From Paenibacillus humicola (GTDB taxonomy: Bacteria > Bacillota > Bacilli > Paenibacillales > Paenibacillaceae): DNA of 64,000 bases. Below the pieces are notes generated by a model. It made no database searches. It was not told the origin of the DNA and saw nothing but the letters and a program-made list of their open reading frames with translations. The position numbers were made by a program, and so were the translations under genes. The first letter of the stretch is position 1. Each line of letters starts with the position of its first letter. The DNA lies in contig NZ_JAQGPL010000001.1 of assembly GCF_028826105.1 (NCBI RefSeq), positions 2,816,501 through 2,880,500 of the forward strand. The letters run 5' to 3'. Shown in pieces: positions 42,032-50,428 of this stretch.

Positions 42032-42222
42032 ATATTAAATGGAAACGATCCCCTGTGTCAAGAGGGTCTGTGGCTAGGCACCCGGACTGTGAAGGAAACG
42101 ACAAAGACGGTATAGATCGGCCCGGAACAATCTGGATCGTGACATGTCATCGACTTAAGAAAAAGACATTTCCGCTGATCTGAATAGCAAACGGAACCGG
42201 ACTTGGCAGCACATATGAAAAA

Positions 42223-42260
42223 CGGTTGAACGAGACGCCGCTCTCGTACAACCGCTTTTT
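42223..42260. terminator. terminator of the GH105 gene
   Basis: On the minus strand CGGTTG and ACGAGA arms at 42223-42235 pair with TCTCGT and CAACCG at 42242-42254, around a 6-base loop, with T-runs on both outer sides. It lies just past the GH105 stop. Confidence 0.8.
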
Positions 42261-42282
42261 CCGCCTCTCGCAGCATCTCGGT

Positions 42283-43413
42283 TTATATTTGCTGCGCTTT
42301 TTGCGCCAGACTCATTTCCACGCACATTAGAACGAAGGCGCCTGCGCCGTGCAGATCATTTTCGCTCGTAGGACGGGCAATGTAGTGGGCGTAGTCTCCG
42401 ATTCCGGTTCCGATGCAAATTTGGCCGATGACGACATGGCCGTTTTCGTCGAACTTCAGTGTATCGACCACGCCCTGGTAGCCCTTCCATGCATATTTCA
42501 GATACTTGGCGTCCAAATAGCCCAGTCGCACCGCTTTGGCAATGGCATGAACGTACAAGGAAGTACAGGAATTTTCCAGCCAATTATCCGGGCGGTCCCC
42601 TTTGTCGACAACCTGATACCATAATCCGGTGGCGTCATCCTGGTACTTCGTCAAAGAAATGAGCAGGTTCTGCAGGATGCTTGTCAACTTCGCTTTATGT
42701 TTATGGTTTTCGGGAAAATATTCGAACATTTCCAGCAGAGCGACAGGGTACCAGCCGATCGCGCGACCCCAAAACTCCGGAGCCAAGCCTGTAACGGGGT
42801 CAGCCCATTTCGCCGTTTTCGTTTCGTCCCACCCGTGGTACATCAAGCCGGTGTTCGGGTCATGGGTATGCTCCGCCATCAATATCGCCTGATCGGCCAT
42901 CCGGTCAAAATATTCGCTTTCTCCGAACGTTTTGGCGAACTGAGCGGCGATCGGCCCGGCCATGTATAAGCCGTCCAGCCACATTTGATTCGGGTAATGA
43001 CCCTTATGCCAGAACCCGCCCGAAGCATTGGTCGGCCAGGTCTTCAACAACGAAACAAGCGTGTACAGCGCATTTTTGTACCGTTCGTCCTTTGTTTGCT
43101 CATACAGGTTGAAGAGAAGCACGCCGGGCTGAATATCATCCAGCTCGTCGGACTTATGCTTTTTGATGCTGCCGTCGGCAAGAATTTGGCTGTCCACCCA
43201 CCTCTTGATATAGTTCAAGTATTCCGGCTTCCCGGTTTGCCGCCAGCATTTCTCCATCCCCGACAGAAAGACGCCCTGATGATAGTGAAAGCGGTCCGGC
43301 GGAAGCATTTCCGGCTCGAATTTGGACATCAGCGCTTCGTATGCCTTTTCCGCCCATTGAATGGGAGTCAGCGCTTCGCGTAAGGCTGCTTTATTGGATT
43401 CCGAAGCATTCAT
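42283..43413 (-). CDS. GH105 unsaturated glycuronyl hydrolase, YteR-like
   Basis: The 376-residue protein has the (alpha/alpha)6-barrel motifs of GH88/GH105: HYHQGVFLSGMEKCW, DDIQPGVLLFNLYEQT, HYPNQMWLDGLYMAGP with the acid Asp147 matching D143 of B. subtilis YteR, and EFWGRAIGWYPVALLEMFEYFPENH. Such enzymes cut the terminal unsaturated uronic acid left by polysaccharide lyases on rhamnogalacturonan or related chains. There is no signal peptide, so it works on imported oligosaccharides. It is read toward a terminator at 42223 and diverges from an AraC-type regulator 145 bases away, its probable activator. An AAGGAGG site precedes the ATG. Confidence 0.93.
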   Translation of the reverse strand: MNASESNKAALREALTPIQWAEKAYEALMSKFEPEMLPPDRFHYHQGVFLSGMEKCWRQTGKPEYLNYIKRWVDSQILADGSIKKHKSDELDDIQPGVLLFNLYEQTKDERYKNALYTLVSLLKTWPTNASGGFWHKGHYPNQMWLDGLYMAGPIAAQFAKTFGESEYFDRMADQAILMAEHTHDPNTGLMYHGWDETKTAKWADPVTGLAPEFWGRAIGWYPVALLEMFEYFPENHKHKAKLTSILQNLLISLTKYQDDATGLWYQVVDKGDRPDNWLENSCTSLYVHAIAKAVRLGYLDAKYLKYAWKGYQGVVDTLKFDENGHVVIGQICIGTGIGDYAHYIARPTSENDLHGAGAFVLMCVEMSLAQKAQQI

Positions 43414-43558
43414 GGGTTCATTCCTCCTTCGCTTAAGATTAGATTAGCATCGGAAGATGTACGGTTTTTGCCGAAAACGCCGAAATCTTCTTATATCTTG
43501 CCGCAATGAAGCGGGAGCGTATAATAAAAGCAAACCGATTGAAAGGCGGAGGCGAAAA

Positions 43559-44398
43559 ATGGGAGGGATTCATTTCGAAAACGCTCAAGGGACATTCTCC
43601 GTGTCTCACCGGAAGGCGTTAAGTCACCATATGCCGTCCAGCCATTTTCACAGTACGTACGAAATTTTCTATTTAATGTCCGGCAAACGGGAGTTTTTTA
43701 TAAAGGATCGGACGACGGTTGTCAGCGAGGGAGATGTCATCATTATCGCGCCGAATATTTTGCATCGGACGACCAATACGGCCATGCCGAAGCACGAGCG
43801 GCTCGTCGTGAACATTCATGAGCGTCATATGGTCTCCATGAACGCTTCGTGTAACGAAATTTTGCAGCCGCTGTTCGAGAGGGAGTACCTCATTATAAAA
43901 TGTTCCCCTTACGACAGGCTATCCATTGAAGCGCTTTCGCAAGGTATTATTCAGGAAATTGAGGATCAAAAGCCGGGCTTCGAGATGTATGCGCAGACTT
44001 TGGTTTTGCAGCTGCTCATTATGTGCTGCCGGCATGTGAAACCGACCGGCTCTGAGCCGGCGGAATCCCCAAGTCCCATGCATGAAAGAATTTCGGAGGT
44101 GGTCCGTTATATTAACAGCCATTATATGCAGGAGCTGTCGCTTCATGGTGTAGCCGACAAATTTTACGTCAGCCCCTATTATTTAAGCCGCTTTTTTAAA
44201 GAAGCAACGGGATTTACGTTCGTGGAGTATGTCAACAGCGTCAGGATTAAAGAAGCGAAAAAGCTGCTGGAGCAATCCTCGATGAAGGTCCGCCTGATTT
44301 CCAAAAAGGCAGGTTTCGGCAGCGTTACGCATTTTGGCAGAGTGTTCAAGTCCGTTACCGGGCATACGCCTCTATATTACAGAAAAGGGAGGACGTGA
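43559..44398 (+). CDS. AraC-family transcriptional regulator
   Basis: The 279-residue protein has an N-terminal cupin (SHFHSTYEIFYLMSGKREFF and VVSEGDVIIIAPNILHRT) and a C-terminal pair of HTH motifs, HERISEVVRYINSHYMQELSLHGVADKFYVSPYYLSRFFKEATG and RIKEAKKLLEQSSMKVRLISKKAGFGSVTHFGRVFKSVTG. This is the standard AraC sugar-regulator layout. GGAGG lies about 7 bases before the ATG at 43559; a longer open frame from 43457 is not supported. It diverges from the GH105 gene and probably activates it in response to an oligosaccharide. Ligand unknown. Confidence 0.9.
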   Translation: MGGIHFENAQGTFSVSHRKALSHHMPSSHFHSTYEIFYLMSGKREFFIKDRTTVVSEGDVIIIAPNILHRTTNTAMPKHERLVVNIHERHMVSMNASCNEILQPLFEREYLIIKCSPYDRLSIEALSQGIIQEIEDQKPGFEMYAQTLVLQLLIMCCRHVKPTGSEPAESPSPMHERISEVVRYINSHYMQELSLHGVADKFYVSPYYLSRFFKEATGFTFVEYVNSVRIKEAKKLLEQSSMKVRLISKKAGFGSVTHFGRVFKSVTGHTPLYYRKGRT

Positions 44399-44531
44399 TC
44401 GTCACACGGGAAATCGAATGGCAGCAGGTGCCGAGCCATCTTTATTAAAACATGATTGCCGTCCTATTTGCCCATATGTTAACCTTAAAAGGCAGGTTTG
44501 GTTAACAAAAATGAAAGGGGCTGTTTCCGCG

Positions 44532-44978
44532 ATGACGATCCGATTGCGAGGCCATCATCTGCTCTGCCTGCTCGGCTACCGGGGCAAAGGCTATTCCGAC
44601 GGCTTCTGTGCGAATATGACGACGATCTATGAGACGCTTCGGACGCAGCCGGAGACGGAGCTGGAGCTGATTGAAGGACCCGACGATATTTGCGCAGCCT
44701 TTCCGGATGATCAGGTTCCGCATTGCGAGAACGATAGCGTTTATCGGAAGGATGAGGATATTTTGGCGTTGGCCGGTCTGCGCATCGGTGCCCGCATCCG
44801 CTGGTCGGACGTGTGCACACAAGTCGCGATGCGCGTAAAGCCCGATGATATCGGCCGGTTATGCCGCAGCTGCCGTTGGGAGCCGCTCGGTTTGTGCCGG
44901 GAAGGAGTGGGCCATCTTGCAGGCGGAGGCCTGCTGCGGGAGCTGCCGGGTAACGCCGCGAAAGAGCCGCCGACCTAA
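44532..44978 (+). CDS. DUF1284 domain protein
   Basis: The 148-residue protein opens MTIRLRGHHLLCLLGYRGKGYSDGFCANM, the typical start of DUF1284 proteins, and includes a Cys-rich C-terminal half (LCRSCRWEPLGLC) that suggests metal binding, possibly zinc or iron-sulphur. AAGGGG lies 11 bases ahead of the ATG at 44532; an ATG seven codons earlier is less likely. It lies 133 bases after the AraC gene. No role is established for the family. Confidence 0.85.
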   Translation: MTIRLRGHHLLCLLGYRGKGYSDGFCANMTTIYETLRTQPETELELIEGPDDICAAFPDDQVPHCENDSVYRKDEDILALAGLRIGARIRWSDVCTQVAMRVKPDDIGRLCRSCRWEPLGLCREGVGHLAGGGLLRELPGNAAKEPPT

Positions 44979-45116
44979 AGACGTATGATCGGCCTCCGAG
45001 ATCGGCACAGACCGTGAAGTCGTAAAGTGAAATGGAGGCCGTTATCCGCCATTATCAGCGCGGATTTGGTAACTTAAATCATTCGGCTATTTGCAGAATA
45101 TGGAGAGCGGGAGGCC

Positions 45117-45151
45117 AAACAAGGCCGCGGCATCAGGTCGCGGCCTTGTTT
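45117..45151. terminator. terminator overlapping the MFS stop codon
   Basis: AAACAAGGCCGCG at 45117-45129 and CGCGGCCTTGTTT at 45139-45151 form a perfect 13-bp stem. The second arm includes the last codons and the stop of the minus-strand MFS gene, so the coding end doubles as the terminator. It also faces the DUF1284 gene on the other strand. Confidence 0.7.
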
Positions 45152-46374
45152 TCGTTCCCCGTTAACACCGGATCGGCGTTGGCCGTCGATTCCGTCCGGG
45201 CGGCGAATTTGCGCTTGCGAATGACCAAGGAGATGATGAGCATGCTGGCGCCGTTAATGAGGAAGACGGCGTAGATGGAAAACAAATTGGCCAGAAAGCC
45301 GCCGGCCACCGGACCGAGCATCGTGCCCAACTGGGTAGACGCCTGATTGAGGCTGAAGGCGCGTCCGCGGAAGCCGGGGTCGGTCGCCCGGACGATGAGT
45401 GCGCTGAGCGACGGATAAACGGCTGCGAAGAAGAAGCCGTATATAAACCGCAGCACCCCGAAGCTGACCAGATCATGAAAGGCGATTTGCAGCAAATTTC
45501 CGATGCCTCCGCCGATCAATCCGATGAACAGAACCTTCCCGTACCCGATTCGCACCCCGATTTTCCCCCAGAGCGGAGCCGCGATTAAAGTGGCGATTCC
45601 GACCGCCGAGAAAATAATGCCCGAGCTCAGCGAGGCTTTTTTCGGGTCAGCCCCCAGCTTCAGGACATAAGTCGTCAGCAGAGGCTCGATAATCATGACG
45701 GAGGCGGAGACCGCCAGCATGATGCCGAGCAGAATCATCAGCCCGCGATTGGAAGCGGCCTCTTTCAAATCGCCGCTCACATTCCGCTTTACGGAGGCAG
45801 GGCTTATTTTCAGCTCATTGACCCAGAGGATTGCAATGAAGAAGGCGATAAATACAAGTCCGGAGGAGATGAGAAAGGCTTCGCGGTTGCCAAGCCATTG
45901 ACTCACCAAGCCGCCGACAAGCGGACCGATTATGCCCCCCGCGGCGGTGGAGGTGGATAATAGGCCAAGCGCGTAGCCGGCATGGTTCTCCGGCGTATTG
46001 GTCGCAACCAGAGCCACTGTGGCCGGTATATATCCCGCAAGCAGCCCTTCCACGATGCGGACTGCGATCAGTTCGTAAGGGTTCTGCACGAGAAAATAAA
46101 GCAGATAGGTGATGGTCAGACAGATGCCCGCCCGGATCATCATCGGCTTCCGCCCGTAACGGTCGGCCAGCGAGCCCCAGAACGGAGCGATTAAGGCGGA
46201 GGAGAGGAACGTCACTGCGAAGGTGACGCCGGTCCAGGTCTCGAGATGGTTCTGAACGCCAAGCTGTTCGTGCAGAAAAATAGGGAGGAACGGGATGGAG
46301 ACAGAGTAGGCGGAGCTGACAAAGAAGGAGCCGATCCATAAAACAAACAGATTGCGCTTCCAGGAGAAAGCCAT
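45133..46374 (-). CDS. MFS multidrug-type exporter
   Basis: The 413-residue protein has twelve membrane segments, the motif A loop GSLADRYGRKPMM between helices 2 and 3, and GLLSTSTAAGGIIGPLVGGLVSQWLG (motif C like), both typical of MdtG-type drug/H+ antiporters. Mid-point loop is short. The C-terminus is hydrophilic (RKRKFAARTESTANADPV) and ends at the terminator stem. ATG 46374 (MAFSWKRN) is preferred over the GTG four codons earlier, as it has weak but better spacing to a GGAAG. It is alone on the minus strand. Substrate unknown. Confidence 0.87.
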   Translation of the reverse strand: MAFSWKRNLFVLWIGSFFVSSAYSVSIPFLPIFLHEQLGVQNHLETWTGVTFAVTFLSSALIAPFWGSLADRYGRKPMMIRAGICLTITYLLYFLVQNPYELIAVRIVEGLLAGYIPATVALVATNTPENHAGYALGLLSTSTAAGGIIGPLVGGLVSQWLGNREAFLISSGLVFIAFFIAILWVNELKISPASVKRNVSGDLKEAASNRGLMILLGIMLAVSASVMIIEPLLTTYVLKLGADPKKASLSSGIIFSAVGIATLIAAPLWGKIGVRIGYGKVLFIGLIGGGIGNLLQIAFHDLVSFGVLRFIYGFFFAAVYPSLSALIVRATDPGFRGRAFSLNQASTQLGTMLGPVAGGFLANLFSIYAVFLINGASMLIISLVIRKRKFAARTESTANADPVLTGNENKAAT

Positions 46375-46643
46375 GTTAGTATACACTTCCGATCCGTAGC
46401 ATTACCCCCATCTTATCATGGGAACAAGCCGGACGAGTGATAAGATTTTATTGTTTCTCCGATCAATCTTTATTATAGAAAATCGCCGAACTTGATGCCG
46501 CAGACGTAACAGGACCGTTGAAACCAGGGATCAGCCGCAATCCCCGAACGGCAAAATTTTTTAGGCTGCTGACGGAAATAAACATGTCATTCAAAATCGA
46601 TTTGTGTTACGATTATACCTAAAAGTGCTACGAGAGGAGGGCA

Positions 46644-47075
46644 ATGATGCAAAATGACGAATTGGCTCGTTTCGGCGTTTCGATTCCGAACGAGTTACTG
46701 GCGCAATTCGATACGATGATCCACAATCAAGGCTATCATAATCGTTCTGAAGCGATTCGCGATCTCATCCGAAAATCGCTTCTTCAGCCGTCTCAATTTC
46801 CGGAGTCGCAAATGGTCGCAGGAACGATCGTGATGGTTTATGATCACCATGTCAGCGAGCTTCCGATTTCGCTCACCGAATTGCAGCACGATTATCATCA
46901 CCAAATTATATCGACCATGCATATTCACTTGAATCACCACCAGTGTCTGGAAATTCTCGTCGTCAGAGGCGAAATGCGGCGGCTGAGAGAGCTCAGCGAT
47001 CACATCCGAGTTTTGAAGGGTATTCTTTATACGGAGCTTTCCGTCACGCACATTGATATTAAGGAGCACGAATAG
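46644..47075 (+). CDS. nikR: nickel-responsive regulator NikR
   Basis: The 143-residue protein has an N-terminal ribbon-helix-helix (RFGVSIPNELLAQFDTMI and YHNRSEAIRDLIRKSL) and a C-terminal ACT-like nickel domain. The four nickel ligands are all conserved at the known spacing: His82, His93, His95 and Cys101 (C-19, C-8, C-6, C), as in E. coli NikR. It is a dimer or tetramer that binds DNA when loaded with nickel, usually to shut off nickel uptake. The ribosome site GAGAGGAGGG precedes the start. The nickel permease gene follows 50 bases downstream, so the pair forms a nickel-import unit with its own regulator. Confidence 0.95.
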   Translation: MMQNDELARFGVSIPNELLAQFDTMIHNQGYHNRSEAIRDLIRKSLLQPSQFPESQMVAGTIVMVYDHHVSELPISLTELQHDYHHQIISTMHIHLNHHQCLEILVVRGEMRRLRELSDHIRVLKGILYTELSVTHIDIKEHE

Positions 47076-47124
47076 CGGTAACCGATACTTATCATTTTTC
47101 ATAAGCAGATGGGAGAGACATGGC

Positions 47125-48144
47125 ATGAACGAGAAAGCCGGGAAAATTCAAGGACGCTGGACAGGCTATGCGGCGGCTGTGATTGCGCTGCATATTGCGG
47201 GAATCATTTTATTGCTGGTCTCGCTTCCTAAGTTTCCCGTTCTGCTTGAGCTGGGAATTCTCGCCTATACGCTGGGCATGCGGCACGCATTCGACGCCGA
47301 CCATATTGCGGCGATCGACAACACCGTGCGCAAGCTGGTTCAACAGAAAAAATCTGCAATGGGCGTCGGGTTTTTCTTCTCGCTCGGGCATTCATCGGTC
47401 GTATGCATCATGGCCGTCATTACCGCAATCGCGGCCAAATGGGCGTCGGCCAACCTTCCGGAATTGCAAACGATCGGCGGCCTCATCGGGGCGTCGGTAT
47501 CCGGCGTGTTTCTGGTTCTGATCGGCGTGCTCAATTTATTGGTGTTCATCCAAATTTATAAAGTATTCCGCGCTATGCGTCACAAGCATCACGATGACAA
47601 CCGGCTTGAGGAACTGCTTCAGTCGCGGGGGCTCATCGCACGTTTTCTGAATCCGCTGTTTAAATTCGTCAGCAAAAGCTGGCATGTTTATCCGATCGGA
47701 TTTTTATTCGGTCTCGGGTTCGACACCGCAAGCGAGATTGCGCTGCTGGCCATTTCGGCAGGGGCGGCTCATAGCGCCATTCCGGTAACGGGAATTTTGG
47801 CTCTTCCGCTTCTGTTTGCCTCCGGCATGAGCCTGCTCGATACGGCGGACGGCGTCTTTATGACGACGGCTTACCGCTGGGCGTTCCGGACGCCGCTGCG
47901 CAAAGTCTATTACAATATGAGCGTGACCGGAATTTCCGTTGTCGCGGCGCTGGTCATCGGAATGATCGAACTGGTGCAGGTGATCACGCCGGAGCTCGGA
48001 TTGTCGGGCGGGTTCTGGGACTGGGTGCAAAATTTGGATTTTGGCATTTTGGGGTATGTCATGGTGACGGTATTCGTCCTGTCCTGGGCGGTCTCTTACG
48101 GGATATGGAAGTTTATGAAAATTGAGCAGCGATGGACAAGTTAG
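47125..48144 (+). CDS. nickel/cobalt permease, NiCoT family
   Basis: The 339-residue membrane protein carries the NiCoT signature RHAFDADHIAAIDN (HX4DH, His54-Asp59-His60), the second motif LGHSSVV and a later GFDTASEIALL box; these are the metal-selective helices of HoxN/NixA permeases. About eight membrane segments are seen and a His-rich loop MRHKHHDDN at about residue 155. The ATG at 47125 has GGGAGA 6-8 bases ahead; an overlapping open frame from 47053 is not needed. It lies 50 bases after nikR, which probably represses it when nickel is sufficient. Nickel is the likely cargo because of nikR; cobalt cannot be excluded. Terminators follow at 48180 and 48280. Confidence 0.93.
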   Translation: MNEKAGKIQGRWTGYAAAVIALHIAGIILLLVSLPKFPVLLELGILAYTLGMRHAFDADHIAAIDNTVRKLVQQKKSAMGVGFFFSLGHSSVVCIMAVITAIAAKWASANLPELQTIGGLIGASVSGVFLVLIGVLNLLVFIQIYKVFRAMRHKHHDDNRLEELLQSRGLIARFLNPLFKFVSKSWHVYPIGFLFGLGFDTASEIALLAISAGAAHSAIPVTGILALPLLFASGMSLLDTADGVFMTTAYRWAFRTPLRKVYYNMSVTGISVVAALVIGMIELVQVITPELGLSGGFWDWVQNLDFGILGYVMVTVFVLSWAVSYGIWKFMKIEQRWTS

Positions 48145-48565
48145 GCTCGCTTGAATGCTAACGTTATTGCCATAGGAGAAAAGCCCATGCGGGCTTTCGG
48201 TTGAACAGCTTTGCAGATGCAGGGAATGGATAGAATAGGATAGAGAAGGGCAGAACAACCAACATTATTCGCTTAACGGAGCCGCACATATAGCGGCTTT
48301 TTTACTTGAACGACATCGTCTTAGCGAAAGCGACGGAGGAATATCGATGGATTCGTTTCGGCCTGCAAAGGCTTTTGGGATCATGAAAACATTGACGCAT
48401 CTTGTTGAAAGCGATTACATTTAAAGAAACCAAATCTTCCCTTTCGAAACGGTCCCGATTTACACCGTGAGCGAATATAGCGGAAACGGTACATTCCTAA
48501 TTCATATGTCGTATGGAAGGATCATATTTTTAAGATGGTGCATTTTAACGAGGGATGCTGATAGG
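48145..48565. other. intergenic region with two terminators
   Basis: AAAGCCC-ATGC-GGGCTTT at 48180-48197 and AGCCGC-N7-GCGGCT followed by T residues at 48280-48304 probably terminate the nickel permease transcript. The rest, up to the sensor kinase start at 48566, holds no clear gene. A TTGTTG-like stretch near 48400 may be its promoter, but I do not find a convincing -10. Confidence 0.55.
48280..48304 (+). terminator. terminator after the nickel permease
   Basis: AGCCGC at 48280-48285 pairs with GCGGCT at 48293-48298, followed by TTTTTT. The loop is 7 bases. Confidence 0.8.
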
Positions 48566-50428
48566 ATGGGTGGCAGTTTAAATCGTTTTCTGCGAAAAAT
48601 TAAAATCCAAAACCGGCTGGTCATTTCCTTTGCCGTGTTTTCACTTGTTCCCTTATTGGTTACGAGTATTTTTGCTTACGATACTTCAAGCGAAGCGATC
48701 AAATCGAAAATAAGCACGACTTCGATCCAGCTGATGAACCAGGTTCGCGAAAATATTGAAAACGAATTGGACAAGCTCGAAAACGACAGCGTTGACATCG
48801 CTTTCTCGGATATCGTGCAAAATACGCTGTCCGGCTTCGATACGATGAACGAATGGGAGAAGAACGTGGCGGAGCTGCAAATGCAAAGCATGCTGGCCAA
48901 GAAATTTTCGTTTCTTAACAGTGTTTCGGACGTTCTGATCTATACGCAGGATAAGAAAAAATTGATCGCTTACGGTGACGTCAACTTTAAATTCAATCTG
49001 AAGCTGGACGTGTTAAACGATATTTTCAAACAGGACTCGGCGAATAACGGCGTTCCCCTATGGACAATCGCCGGTATGGACAGTGAAGACCATATAAGCG
49101 ATTGGAATTATCGCAGAGATAACTACGGAGATACCGGAATATTGCTGACCAGAAGCTTTAAATCGTTTCGAGGCATTCCATTCGGATTCGTGATCATGAG
49201 AATCGACGAGAAATATATTCTCCGGAAGTATAAAGACATCAGTATGGGAACCGGTTCGGAAATGTTTATCGTAAACGGCGGCGGAACGGTGATTTCCAGC
49301 CGGAACCCGAATATGAAGCCGGCGAAGCCTTACCCCGATCAGGAGCTGATCCAAGCGCTCAAAAGGAACCGCGAGAAAGCCATATTCTCCTTCAACGGCG
49401 CCGCTTCCGGCCGGCACCGCCTGTTCGCCTTTTCGTACATTCCCGGCGCCGACTGGTATGTGGTCAGCAGCATTCCGTACTCCTACCTGAACGATGAATC
49501 GATCAGAATCGGCATTTCGATTATGGTCTTAGGCGTCGTTTGCTTTTTGCTTGCCCTGTTCCTTTCCTCCCGCGTGTCGAGAAGCATCTCCACGCCTTTA
49601 AGGAAGCTGGTCATTTCGATGAACAACGTCAGGCGCGGCAATCTGGCAATCCGGATCGAGGACGACAGCAGCGACGAGCTGGGGAAGGCGGCGATGAATT
49701 TTAATCATATGGCCGGCGAGCTTAGCGATTTGATCGAAGAGGTCAAACAGAAGGAAAAGCTGAAGCGGCTCGCCGAGCTGAAAACGCTGCAGGCGCAGAT
49801 CAATCCCCATTTTTTATCCAATTCGTTAAACACGGTCCGGTGGCTAGCCCAAATCCAGAAAGCCGATAATATTTCCGGCTTAATTTCGTCCTTAATCCAC
49901 CTGCTCCACGGATGTATGGGAAAAGGAAGCGCGCTGATCAGCATCCGCGATGAGATCGAATATGTCAAGGACTATTTGAACATTATGGATTACCGGTATT
50001 ATGGCAAGTTCAAGGTTCATTATGAAATTGAAGATGAAATTTTGGATGCCCGCATCCTGAAATTCATCCTGCAGCCCATTGTGGAAAATTGCCTGCTGCA
50101 CGGGCTGGAGCCAGCAGGCGGCCAGGGTCTGATCGTGATCAAAGGTTACAGGGCCGGAGACGACTTAACCATTACGGTCACCGATAACGGAGTCGGAATG
50201 GACGATGTTTTGATCGATGCTTTGCAGACGGGAGCAAGCGGCCATCATCGTTCCGGGCTTAGCGGGATTGGAATCCGGAATGTGGATGAGCGGATCAAGC
50301 TGTATTTTGGAAATCAATACGGTGTATCCATACAAAGCGTTCCCGGTCTGTATACGGCAGTGGAAATCTCAATTCCGATCGTAAGCGAGGAGAGTGGCGG
50401 TCTTTATGCTGAAGGTGCTGATCGTTGA
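48566..50428 (+). CDS. sensor histidine kinase, YesM-like
   Basis: The 620-residue protein has TM1 (RLVISFAVFSLVPLLVTSIFA, about residues 18-38), an extracellular sensor domain of about 260 residues, TM2 at about residues 312-335 (ISIMVLGVVCFLLALFLSS), a HAMP domain and a LytS/YesM-type kinase core. His415 in LKTLQAQINPHFLSNSLNTVRWLAQIQ is the predicted phosphorylation site; the ATPase region has VENCLLHGLEPAG and ITVTDNGVGMDD. The ATG at 48566 is favoured because the protein should begin near TM1. It overlaps the response regulator gene by 23 bases, so the two are coupled, and lies upstream of an arabinoside importer and GH51 gene. Confidence 0.9.
   Translation: MGGSLNRFLRKIKIQNRLVISFAVFSLVPLLVTSIFAYDTSSEAIKSKISTTSIQLMNQVRENIENELDKLENDSVDIAFSDIVQNTLSGFDTMNEWEKNVAELQMQSMLAKKFSFLNSVSDVLIYTQDKKKLIAYGDVNFKFNLKLDVLNDIFKQDSANNGVPLWTIAGMDSEDHISDWNYRRDNYGDTGILLTRSFKSFRGIPFGFVIMRIDEKYILRKYKDISMGTGSEMFIVNGGGTVISSRNPNMKPAKPYPDQELIQALKRNREKAIFSFNGAASGRHRLFAFSYIPGADWYVVSSIPYSYLNDESIRIGISIMVLGVVCFLLALFLSSRVSRSISTPLRKLVISMNNVRRGNLAIRIEDDSSDELGKAAMNFNHMAGELSDLIEEVKQKEKLKRLAELKTLQAQINPHFLSNSLNTVRWLAQIQKADNISGLISSLIHLLHGCMGKGSALISIRDEIEYVKDYLNIMDYRYYGKFKVHYEIEDEILDARILKFILQPIVENCLLHGLEPAGGQGLIVIKGYRAGDDLTITVTDNGVGMDDVLIDALQTGASGHHRSGLSGIGIRNVDERIKLYFGNQYGVSIQSVPGLYTAVEISIPIVSEESGGLYAEGADR

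Noticed and set aside
46560..46643. NikR operator upstream of nikR
   Set aside because: I looked for the GTATGA-N16-TCATAC type and found only partial TACGATTATAC-like matches without symmetry.
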